From: an uncultured bacterium
GTDB lineage: Bacteria; Actinomycetota; Coriobacteriia; Coriobacteriales; Coriobacteriaceae
Reading direction: 5' to 3'
Assembly (NCBI GenBank): GCA_905215115.1
Contig: CAJMOP010000103.1
Span: 1-7,038, forward strand
DNA: 7,038 nucleotides
The notes beneath the pieces are model-generated. The model saw only the letters and a list, made by a program, of their open reading frames with translations. It ran no database searches and was not told the origin of the DNA. The translations under genes and the position numbers were made by a program. Below, piece after piece: positions 1 through 5,712 of the stretch. Every line of letters starts with the position of its first letter. Positions within the stretch are counted from its first letter, which is position 1.

Positions 1-2136
1 GGCCCGAGCCCGCATCGAACGCCCACCAACAAGGGCGCCTATGCAGCCAAGACCAACACCGGCGCCACACGCTCGTCCGCTACCGACCAGCAGGCGACCG
101 CTCGCCCCAAATCTCGCTACATTCCTGCGCTCGACGGCCTGCGTACGCTCGCCGTCGTCGCGGTGGTGCTCTATCACCTCAACCTCACGTGGGCCCAGGG
201 CGGCCTGCTCGGCGTCACGATCTTCTTTGTGCTTTCGGGCTATCTGATCACGCGCTTGCTGCTCAACGAAGTCGCCAAGACCGGCCGCATCGACCTTAAG
301 AGCTTCTGGATTCGCCGCATCCGTCGCCTGGTCCCCGCCGTGGTAACGGTAGTGTTCGTGACCTGCGCGCTGTGCACCATCTTTAACCACGTGATGCTCA
401 CCAAGATGCGCCCCGACATCCTGCCGTCGCTGTTGTTCTTCAACAACTGGTGGCAGATTGCCCAAAACGTCTCGTACTTCAATGCTCTGGGCGACCCCTC
501 GCCACTCACGCACTTTTGGTCGCTTGCCATCGAGGAACAGTTCTACCTGATTTGGCCGCCACTGCTGTTTGCCATGGTATCCATGCACGTGAGCAAGCCC
601 AACACGCGCCGCGTGGTTCTGGGCCTTGCCGCGGCATCTGCCCTCGCCATGATGGTGCTTTACAACCCTGCCGCCGACCCCAGCCGCGTGTACTACGGCA
701 CCGACACCCGCGTGTTCTCGCTACTGCTGGGTGCCTGGATGGCCTTTATCCCCGATCACGACCTGGCGCCAGTGCGTCTCGCTCATCGTTTGGGGCTCAA
801 TCGCCTGGCTGGCGCCGCCAAGCACGGCAAGAACGCCGAGGGCAAGTCTGGCGAGAAGGCCGGCGAAGCAGCCGAGACCGCTCCGGCACAGCCGAGCGCC
901 CTCGTGCGCTTTTGGTCCTCGCCCGCATCTATCGATGTGTTGGGCGTCGTGGGTCTGGTTGGCCTTGCCGCCATGGTCGCGCTCACCAACGGCTACACCG
1001 CGTTCCAGTATCGCGGCGGCACGCTGTTATGTTCCATCCTCACGCTCATGGTTATTGCGGCATGCGTGCAGCCCCAGGGAATGGTTGCCCGCGCGCTGTC
1101 AGCCGAGCCGCTCGTGTGGGTCGGCAAGCGCTCGTACAGCATCTACCTGTGGCACTATCCGCTGCTGTTGCTCATGAACCCGGTCGCCAACATCAACGAT
1201 ACGCCCTGGTGGCAGTACATTTTGCAGGTGCTGCTGGTGGTCGCCGTAGCCGAATGCTCCTATCGCTTTATCGAAACGCCGTTTAGGAAGGGCGCCTTCG
1301 GCCGCACCGTCGCCGAATTCCGCAATGGCACCACCACGCCCGCCAACTGGGCACGCGCGCACGTCCCTGTCTGCGCAGCCTGCGCTGTCGTGTTGGTCGT
1401 TGCACTGGGCGGCCTGGTCTTTGTGCCCGAGACGTCTGCGCTGAGCGGCGAGGGCGCCGAAGTTCTGAACAAGGAAGCCAAAAACACCGCGCCCGCCGAC
1501 CAGCAGGCGGCCGACGACACCGACAAGGACAACGACGGCTTCCCCGATGGCTCCTACGACCTGTTGATGATCGGTGACTCCGTGTCGCTGCGCGCCGTTG
1601 ATTCCTTTGACGGCGTGTTCCCGCACAGCCATATCGATGCCGAAAAGGGCCGCCAGTTTGATGCGGGCCGCGCGACATTTGAGGGCTATATCCAGCAGAA
1701 CCTTGCCGGCAAGATCGTGGTCTTTGCCCTGGGCACCAACGGTTTGGTAACTGATGATCAGATCGATGCCATCATGGCCGATGCCGGCGACAAGCGTACC
1801 GTCGTATTTGTGAACACACGCAGTCCGCAGCCGTGGGTGGGTTCCACCAACCAGGCTATCGCAAATGCCGCCACGCGCTACAAGAACGTGCGCGTTATCG
1901 ACTGGTACGGATACAGCGCCAATCGTAACGACCTGTTCGACGGCGACGGCACGCACCTGTCGACTACCGGCGTGGCTGAGTATCTCAACCTGATCCACGA
2001 TGCGGTCAAGAAAGACCTGCCCGTGCACCCCGAGGACCACGTCAACGATCCGCAGCCGGCGGCCGTCAAGTCTGCCACCGACGCGCTCGTCAATGCCCTC
2101 GCCTACAAGCCACACAAGCTGGGCACCGACAAGTAG
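1..2136 (+). CDS. OafA/OatA-type membrane O-acyltransferase with C-terminal SGNH domain (5' partial)
   Basis: This protein probably transfers acetyl groups across the membrane onto a cell-envelope polysaccharide, either peptidoglycan (OatA-like) or a surface glycan. The frame is open from base 1 and has no ATG, GTG or TTG before 160, yet the conserved acyltransferase-3 N-terminus (YIPALDGLRTLAVV, visible residues 40-53) lies upstream of that. The true start is therefore outside the window, and 711 residues are visible. Residues 1-38 are a polar Ala/Thr-rich tail. Residues about 40-430 are the multi-helix acyltransferase-3 domain, with R48, H59, the HFWSLAIEEQ block (171-180), YLWHYP (382-387) and the closing FIETP (423-427). 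Residues 272-300 are a charged low-complexity loop. One more hydrophobic helix leads to an extracytoplasmic SGNH domain with GDS (S527), GTNG (N580) and DGTH (D649, H652), so all the catalytic blocks are intact. The family is sure; the acceptor glycan is unknown. Confidence 0.93.
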   Translation, partial: GPSPHRTPTNKGAYAAKTNTGATRSSATDQQATARPKSRYIPALDGLRTLAVVAVVLYHLNLTWAQGGLLGVTIFFVLSGYLITRLLLNEVAKTGRIDLKSFWIRRIRRLVPAVVTVVFVTCALCTIFNHVMLTKMRPDILPSLLFFNNWWQIAQNVSYFNALGDPSPLTHFWSLAIEEQFYLIWPPLLFAMVSMHVSKPNTRRVVLGLAAASALAMMVLYNPAADPSRVYYGTDTRVFSLLLGAWMAFIPDHDLAPVRLAHRLGLNRLAGAAKHGKNAEGKSGEKAGEAAETAPAQPSALVRFWSSPASIDVLGVVGLVGLAAMVALTNGYTAFQYRGGTLLCSILTLMVIAACVQPQGMVARALSAEPLVWVGKRSYSIYLWHYPLLLLMNPVANINDTPWWQYILQVLLVVAVAECSYRFIETPFRKGAFGRTVAEFRNGTTTPANWARAHVPVCAACAVVLVVALGGLVFVPETSALSGEGAEVLNKEAKNTAPADQQAADDTDKDNDGFPDGSYDLLMIGDSVSLRAVDSFDGVFPHSHIDAEKGRQFDAGRATFEGYIQQNLAGKIVVFALGTNGLVTDDQIDAIMADAGDKRTVVFVNTRSPQPWVGSTNQAIANAATRYKNVRVIDWYGYSANRNDLFDGDGTHLSTTGVAEYLNLIHDAVKKDLPVHPEDHVNDPQPAAVKSATDALVNALAYKPHKLGTDK

Positions 2137-2186
2137 CACGCAGCAAAATCTGTGTACACCCGCAGCAACCAACCAAAAATCGCTCT

Positions 2187-2255
2187 TTTCGAGCCGGCTC
2201 CGAGAGGCCATGGGCAAAAAAGAGGCCGCAGCCCATGGCCGCGGCCCGCTCGAAA
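2187..2255. repeat. Nested inverted repeats between convergent genes
   Basis: A perfect 10-bp inverted repeat, GGCCATGGGC (2206-2215) with GCCCATGGCC (2231-2240), lies inside an outer 8-bp pair, TTTCGAGC (2187-2194) with GCTCGAAA (2248-2255). The outer arm continues with further pairs after one mismatch. A 10-bp palindrome GAGCCGGCTC also sits at 2191-2200. The 132-nt gap between the ends of two convergent genes is mostly this structure. It probably stops or stabilises transcripts from both sides, although I see no good U-tract for the plus-strand gene. Confidence 0.6.
2216..2247 (-). terminator. Intrinsic terminator of the minus-strand transporter operon
   Basis: Read on the minus strand, GGCCGC (2246-2241) pairs with GCGGCC (2229-2224) around an 11-nt loop and is followed directly by TCTTTTTT (2223-2216). 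This is the classic GC stem plus U-tract. It lies 22 nt past the stop codon of the NRMT-like gene. A G-U pair (2247/2223) can extend the stem. Confidence 0.72.
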
Positions 2256-2268
2256 CCCAAAAGAGGCG

Positions 2269-3531
2269 CTACGCGCTGTAGCCCATCGCTTGCAGCACAA
2301 ACATGACGACCGTCAGCACCGTAATCACACCGATAGTCGCCCAAGTGAGCACATTCCACACGCGGCCGTTGCGGTTAGTGCCCATAATGTGACGGTCAGC
2401 GGCAATAACCACCTGGAACACCAGAACCACGGGCAGTAGTACGCCATTGATGACCTGCGAGGTCATCATAATCTGGAACAGATCGACGCCGGGCATAAGC
2501 ACCAGCACGGCAGAGATACCGATGATGGCCGTAATGATGCCGCGATAGACCGGGGCCTCGTCCCAGCTGCGGTCGGCACCGCGCTCCCAACCAAATGCCT
2601 CGCAGATAGCGCTCGACGTAACGCCCGGCAGCACGCAGGCGGCCAAGAAGCTCGCCGCGACCAAGCCCGAGGCAAACAGTACCGTGGACCACTGACCCGC
2701 AATAGGCTCCAGCGCGCGGGCAGCATCGGCGGCATCGCTAATCTGAATACCCGCCGGGAACAACACCGTACCGGTCGTGATGATAATAAAGCCGGCAATA
2801 ACATCGGCGGCAAGCGAGCCGCTCACGGTATCAATACGCTGCAGCACGATGTCGTCCTCGCCCGCGTTCTTATCGACCACGTTGTTCTGCGCCAAGAAAA
2901 TCATCCACGGCGCGATGGTGGTACCGATCGTTGCGACCACGAGCGACACGTAGCTGGGGTCATTTTGAATGTTAGGCACGACCAGGTCGACCGCGACCTC
3001 ACCCCAGTTGGGGCCAGCCATAAACGCGGCGACGATGTAGGTCACGAACACGCAGCTCACCAGCAGCAGAATCTTCTCGATGCGCTGGAAACTCCCCGAC
3101 ATGGTAAGCATCCACACCAGCAGCGCCACCAACGGCACCGAGATGCTCGCCGGCACGCCAAAGAGGGCAAGGCCGCTCGCAATACCCGCAAACTCCGAAA
3201 TGGTCACAGCCGTGTTGGCGATCAACAGCGCCGCCATAGCAAGTACACTCTTGCGCACGCCAAAGCGCTCGCGAATGAGCGATGCCAGGCCCTTGCCCGT
3301 GACGCAGCCGCAGCGCGCCGCGGTCTCCTGCGTCACGATGAGCAGTACAGTCATGACAGGAAGCATCCACAGCATCTTGTAGCCATAGCTGGCGCCCGCG
3401 CTGGAATACGTTGCAATGCCGCCGGCGTCATTGCCCGAAAGCGCCGCCAGCAGACCGGGACCCATAGCGCCAAAGATGGCCGCGATGGTCAACTTTTGCT
3501 TGGTGCCCGACTTTTGCTTGGTATTTTGCAC
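2269..3531 (-). CDS. NRAMP/SLC11-family transporter of the NRMT (probable Mg2+) type
   Basis: This is a probable secondary divalent-cation importer in the cytoplasmic membrane, with about 11 helices and 420 residues, a normal family length. The NRAMP fold is clear from GPGLLAA (25-31), VTGKGLA (77-83) and the helix pattern. The metal site is not canonical. Helix 1 has D35-A36-G37-G38 where transition-metal NRAMPs have DPGN, and helix 6 has T204-T-I-A207-P208-W209 where they have ATVMPH. The Asn, the Met and the TM6 His are therefore absent. As I recall, loss of these soft-metal ligands marks the Mg2+-transporting NRMT clade described from Eggerthella lenta, so Mg2+ (or Mn2+) is more likely than Fe2+. 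I chose GTG at 3531 as the start because AGGTGG (3541-3536) lies 4 nt before it and it follows the upstream stop by 8 nt. An ATG at 3594 would overlap the upstream gene by 55 nt and add an unconserved-looking tail. Substrate is inferred. Confidence 0.88.
   Translation of the reverse strand: MQNTKQKSGTKQKLTIAAIFGAMGPGLLAALSGNDAGGIATYSSAGASYGYKMLWMLPVMTVLLIVTQETAARCGCVTGKGLASLIRERFGVRKSVLAMAALLIANTAVTISEFAGIASGLALFGVPASISVPLVALLVWMLTMSGSFQRIEKILLLVSCVFVTYIVAAFMAGPNWGEVAVDLVVPNIQNDPSYVSLVVATIGTTIAPWMIFLAQNNVVDKNAGEDDIVLQRIDTVSGSLAADVIAGFIIITTGTVLFPAGIQISDAADAARALEPIAGQWSTVLFASGLVAASFLAACVLPGVTSSAICEAFGWERGADRSWDEAPVYRGIITAIIGISAVLVLMPGVDLFQIMMTSQVINGVLLPVVLVFQVVIAADRHIMGTNRNGRVWNVLTWATIGVITVLTVVMFVLQAMGYSA
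3492..3522. repeat. Short tandem repeat with 18-nt period at the NRMT N-terminus
   Basis: The 13-mer ACTTTTGCTTGGT (plus strand) occurs at 3492-3504 and again at 3510-3522. On the minus strand it encodes a doubled TKQK motif (residues 4-7 and 10-13) in the cytoplasmic tail just before helix 1. It looks like a small in-frame duplication. Confidence 0.8.
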
Positions 3532-3535
3532 GCGA

Positions 3536-3541
3536 CCACCT
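3536..3541 (-). promoter_or_regulatory. Shine-Dalgarno of the NRMT-like gene, overlapping the upstream stop codon
   Basis: AGGTGG shares its first two bases with the TAG stop (3542-3540) of the MgtE-like gene and lies 4 nt before the GTG start at 3531. This placement favours translational coupling of the two genes and supports the GTG start over the ATG at 3594. Confidence 0.55.
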
Positions 3542-5384
3542 AACCCATGACTGATATGACGAGCAGCACCGCGGCGATGCAATACGCCACACACGAAATC
3601 ATGACGGCAATGACGTTCATGGCGGTGCCCGACGTGTTGAGGTCATGCTCGTCACGCCAGAACAGCACCATCAGGTAAATCACGGCGCTCATGTTGCCAA
3701 CCAGGCAAATAATGGCAGCGATATTAAAGCACCCGGTAAAGAGCTGCTCCTCAAACATGGGCGCATCGAGGAACGCAGCGGTGCGCACCAGCTGGGCGCA
3801 CAGGTAGGTCACGAGCGACAGAATCAGGCCCATGCCCGTGCTCTGGAAGAAGAATCCCAGATACGGCTTGGGCTCGTCGTCGTGACCGTCATACTCCAGG
3901 AAGTAGTTCTTGACGAACGACACCATGCGCGAGGCCGCCAGCAGCACGAGCGGCATGGCGCACATGGGGAACACCACCAGATGCGCGGAGCCGAGCGCCG
4001 TTCCCAGCACGGTCGCCATGATGCACGACGCGATGCCCCATACAACAACCCAGTACTGGCGATGCACGAACCAGCTGAGCACGTTCGTCGAGTCGTCGGA
4101 CGCGCTGTCGCCCGAGCCGACACCGGCGATCTGCAGGTCCTCCTGATGCTCCTCGGCGATAACGTCCATGGCGTCGTCGAAGGTCACGATACCAAGGATA
4201 TGACGGTTCTCGTCGCAGACAGGGATGGCAACCAGGTCGTACTTGGTCATCTCGTCCGTCACGTCTTCCTGGTCCTCGTCGGGCGACACATAGACCAGGT
4301 CGCGATAGGCCAACTGACCCAGCGTGGCGTCGCGGTCGGCTACGATCAGCGTGCGCAGCGAAAGCACGCCGGTCAGCATGCCACTCGGATCCTCGGTATA
4401 GACGTAATAGACGCTCTCGAAGTCCTCGTCGAGCTCGCGAATCGCCTCGATGGCGTCACCGACCGTTGCCGTGGCGGGCAGGGAGACAAACTCCGAGGTC
4501 ATGATGCGGCCGGCGGTGTTGTCCTCATACCCCAGCAGGTTACGAATCGCCTTCTCCTCCTTGACGCCCATCAGGCGCAGGAGTTTCTCGGCCTTCTCGT
4601 AATCAAGCTCGTCGATCAGGTCGGCAGCGTCGTCCGGGTCCATCATGGCCAGCATCGACGATGCGTCGGTGTCGGACAGGCCCTCGAGCATCTCGGTCAT
4701 AAGCTCGTCGTCATCGAACTCCGAGATGGCCTCGGCGGCCTGTGCGGTATCGAGCTGCGCAAACACCTGCGCGCGTAGGCGAGGGTCGAGCTGCTCGATA
4801 ATGTCGGCGATGTCGGCAGGATGCAGCTCGCCGAGCGTCTTGTGCGACACCGAGAGCTGGATGTTCTTAGTCGAGCGATCGAGCAGGTCCATGTAGGACC
4901 AAGCGATGATGTCCTCACTGAGCGGCTTGCCCAGGTGCTTCATAAAGCCCTCGACGACATGCTCGAGCGCGGGGCTGATGGCGCGTAGCAGACCGCGGGC
5001 GCCGACCTCGGCACCCAACAGGCGCAGCTGATTTTCGCCCGACATGGAAAACTTGATGTCGTTGACGCGCACGACCTTCATGCCCTGCGTGTCGACGATC
5101 TGCTTGTTGAGCACGTCGCGCGCCAGCAGGAGCTCGGTCGGCTGCAGGTACGAGAAGCGAATATTGGTGGCAGACGTGTTGAGATACACGCCCGTCTCGT
5201 CGATACGGTCGACCCATTTGCGCCAGCTGATCATAAACGGCGTCTTGCCGGGGCCGCGGAACGCGAGCGACGTCACGTGCGGAAAAACTTCGCCGGTAGC
5301 AATGCCAAAATCGTTGACCACGCCGAGCTTTTCGCCGTCGACGTCCAAGACTGGCAATTTGAGCATCTCACTCAGATAATTCAA
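3540..5384 (-). CDS. PRC-barrel / MgtE_N / CBS protein with degenerate five-helix MgtE-like membrane domain
   Basis: This is a 614-residue relative of the Mg2+ channel MgtE. Residues about 7-80 are a PRC-barrel-like domain (LPVLDVDGEKLGVV), with a second PRC-like segment near 85-120. Residues about 183-283 are an acidic MgtE_N domain (LHPADIADIIEQLDP, then EFDDDEL). Residues about 288-415 are a CBS pair (AGRIMTSEFVSLP; GIVTFDDAMDVIAEE), ending in EDLQIAGV as MgtE does. Five hydrophobic helices follow (about 444-465, 469-491, 510-535, 547-575 and 585-611), the MgtE number. However, the GGN-type motif of helix 2 is replaced by a stretch around LVLLAASRM. The Asp expected after the SGP motif of the last helix is missing too (here SGTAMNVIAV, 585-594). 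It may therefore be a Mg2+ sensor or regulatory partner of the coupled NRMT-like transporter rather than a channel, but this is inference. The longest frame starts at TTG 5384 (GGGGAG 5 nt before it). An in-frame TGA at 5399-5397 blocks any earlier start, and ATG 5366 is the alternative. The PRC, MgtE_N and CBS assignments are firm. Confidence 0.9.
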   Translation of the reverse strand: MNYLSEMLKLPVLDVDGEKLGVVNDFGIATGEVFPHVTSLAFRGPGKTPFMISWRKWVDRIDETGVYLNTSATNIRFSYLQPTELLLARDVLNKQIVDTQGMKVVRVNDIKFSMSGENQLRLLGAEVGARGLLRAISPALEHVVEGFMKHLGKPLSEDIIAWSYMDLLDRSTKNIQLSVSHKTLGELHPADIADIIEQLDPRLRAQVFAQLDTAQAAEAISEFDDDELMTEMLEGLSDTDASSMLAMMDPDDAADLIDELDYEKAEKLLRLMGVKEEKAIRNLLGYEDNTAGRIMTSEFVSLPATATVGDAIEAIRELDEDFESVYYVYTEDPSGMLTGVLSLRTLIVADRDATLGQLAYRDLVYVSPDEDQEDVTDEMTKYDLVAIPVCDENRHILGIVTFDDAMDVIAEEHQEDLQIAGVGSGDSASDDSTNVLSWFVHRQYWVVVWGIASCIMATVLGTALGSAHLVVFPMCAMPLVLLAASRMVSFVKNYFLEYDGHDDEPKPYLGFFFQSTGMGLILSLVTYLCAQLVRTAAFLDAPMFEEQLFTGCFNIAAIICLVGNMSAVIYLMVLFWRDEHDLNTSGTAMNVIAVMISCVAYCIAAVLLVISVMG

Positions 5385-5400
5385 TGGTGCTCCCCATCAT
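5368..5400 (-). CDS. Possible 10-codon upstream ORF (leader peptide MMGSTIELSE)
   Basis: The best Shine-Dalgarno in the region, GGAGG at 5409-5405, lies 4 nt before ATG 5400 and 7 nt before ATG 5397. Both are out of frame with the MgtE-like gene. The resulting frame reads MMGSTIELSE and stops at TGA 5370-5368, one base before an in-frame ATG of the MgtE-like protein (5366-5364, its residue 7). It spans the TTG start at 5384. It could be a translated leader that delivers ribosomes to ATG 5366 by reinitiation, or a chance ORF beside a misread start. Only conservation or ribosome profiling can decide. Confidence 0.4.
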   Translation of the reverse strand: MMGSTIELSE

Positions 5401-5404
5401 TATT

Positions 5405-5439
5405 CCTCCGGACGCGGCCGCGCGTGCGGCGTCCGGGGG
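5405..5439 (-). promoter_or_regulatory. Hairpin sequestering the Shine-Dalgarno of the MgtE-like operon
   Basis: On the minus strand CCGGACGC (5436-5429) is perfectly complementary to GCGTCCGG (5415-5408). After one mismatch, CC (5439-5438) can pair with GG (5406-5405). The whole GGAGG at 5409-5405 is thus buried in the stem. The loop is GC-rich and can form inner pairs (GCCGC 5430-5426 with GCGGC 5421-5417). A stem this stable directly over the ribosome site suggests translational control of the operon. Confidence 0.6.
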
Positions 5440-5489
5440 CTTCTGGATATGTATACGCATGCGCGGGCGGCACGCCGCTCGACGCTTAC

Positions 5490-5524
5490 ACCCCGTGCAT
5501 GCGCAAAAAGCACCTGCATGGGGT
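5490..5524 (-). promoter_or_regulatory. Long leader hairpin with U5 loop, competing with the upstream junction
   Basis: The arms ACCCC-ATGCAG-GTGC (5524-5510) and GCGC-ATGCAC-GGGGT (5504-5490) pair over 15 positions, with two mismatches (A5519/C5495 and G5514/A5500), one G-U pair and a TTTTT loop (5509-5505). No U-tract follows, so it is not a standard terminator. Its 5' arm uses bases 5524-5521, which also form the closing stem of the neighbouring three-way junction, so the two folds cannot form fully together. Confidence 0.55.
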
Positions 5525-5577
5525 CATCGACTGTATGGTCGAGGTTTGGATTTCACCTGTAACCTTTCTCTTGACCC
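5521..5577 (-). ncRNA. Candidate structured RNA element (three-way junction) in the operon leader
   Basis: Three stems nest without conflict. P1 is GGGTCA (5577-5572) with TGACCC (5526-5521). P2 is AGGTT (5565-5561) with AACCT (5546-5542), with an inner GG/CC pair closing a TGAAAT loop. P3 is CGAC (5541-5538) with GTCG (5531-5528), extendable by T5542-A5527. P1 and P3 abut and could stack; a purine-rich joint, AGAGAAA (5571-5565), links P1 to P2. It starts about 10 nt after the predicted transcription start. I recognise no known riboswitch class (M-box, yybP-ykoY, cobalamin, c-di-AMP), so ligand and function are unknown. Confidence 0.4.
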
Positions 5578-5592
5578 TCATTAACCGCAGTA

Positions 5593-5601
5593 ACTATAGC
5601 A
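5593..5601 (-). promoter_or_regulatory. Extended -10 promoter for the MgtE-like/NRMT operon
   Basis: TGCTATAGT (5601-5593, minus strand) fits the extended -10 pattern TGnTATAAT with one mismatch. No good -35 lies 16-18 nt upstream, which is tolerated for extended -10 promoters. Transcription would start near 5586, giving a leader of about 200 nt before the start at 5384. Confidence 0.5.
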
Positions 5602-5633
5602 TCAGCATCGCGCTGCGGCACCGAATTTATGCG

Positions 5634-5646
5634 CTGCACATTGCAG
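5634..5646. promoter_or_regulatory. Small palindrome upstream of the promoter
   Basis: CTGCA-CAT-TGCAG is a perfect 5-bp dyad with a 3-bp centre. It lies roughly 48-60 bp upstream of the predicted transcription start, where an activator or repressor could bind. It is short enough to be chance. Confidence 0.2.
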
Positions 5647-5679
5647 GCATACCAAACGCTGACGTATCCGTGACATAGC

Positions 5680-5711
5680 CATTGGGGACATTCTTAAACG
5701 ACTACCCAATG
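5680..5711 (-). repeat. Inverted repeat just after the deacetylase-like gene
   Basis: CATTGGG (5711-5705) and CCCAATG (5686-5680) are a perfect 7-bp inverted repeat with an 18-nt spacer, starting 2 nt after the stop codon. No U-tract follows, so it may only protect the mRNA 3' end or act as a weak terminator. I see no better terminator between this gene and the operon downstream, so some read-through is possible. Confidence 0.35.
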
Positions 5712-5712
5712 A

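Larger units (their letters stand above)
5385..5712. other. Intergenic region holding the operon promoter and structured leader
   Basis: This 328-nt stretch has no conventional protein gene; the open frames that cross it on the plus strand lack recognisable protein features. On the minus strand it holds, in order, the repeat after the deacetylase-like gene, the 13-bp palindrome, the extended -10 promoter, the three-way junction, the U5-loop hairpin, the Shine-Dalgarno hairpin and the beginning of the upstream ORF. A small GCGG/CCGC hairpin (5478-5467) and a GCGCATGC octamer repeated at 5504-5497 and 5464-5457 add to the structured look. Confidence 0.7.

Noticed and set aside
163..165. GTG at 163 as the start of the acyltransferase
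   Set aside because: It would cut off the conserved N-terminal block with R48, which is in frame and directly upstream; the frame is open to the window edge.
1099..2217. A 372-residue open frame on the minus strand opposite the acyltransferase
   Set aside because: It lies opposite a clearly real gene with intact motifs, and its translation shows no family features. Long antisense frames are common in GC-rich coding DNA.
3532..3594. ATG at 3594 as the start of the NRMT-like gene
   Set aside because: It would overlap the upstream gene by 55 nt and add a 21-residue Arg/His/Gly-rich tail that looks like out-of-frame translation. GTG 3531 has a Shine-Dalgarno and the normal operon spacing.
3645..4778. 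A 377-residue open frame on the plus strand opposite the MgtE-like gene
   Set aside because: It is rich in His, Gln and Arg, as expected for the antisense of an acidic protein, and it has no domain signature. The opposite strand carries conserved CBS and MgtE_N motifs.
5490..5524. The U5-loop hairpin as an intrinsic terminator or attenuator
   Set aside because: The T-run is in the loop rather than after the 3' arm, and the sequence after the stem (GTAAGCG) is not U-rich.
5521..5577. Cobalamin riboswitch, because AGGTGAAATCC (5558-5548) resembles a conserved piece of that class
   Set aside because: The remaining conserved core, including the GCCACTG-type segment and the larger multi-stem architecture, is not found, and the element is too short.
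5277..5678. Plus-strand open frames across the 5385-5712 intergenic region
   Set aside because: They begin inside the MgtE-like gene on the other strand or lack a good ribosome site. Their translations look like random read-through with no hydrophobic or domain pattern.
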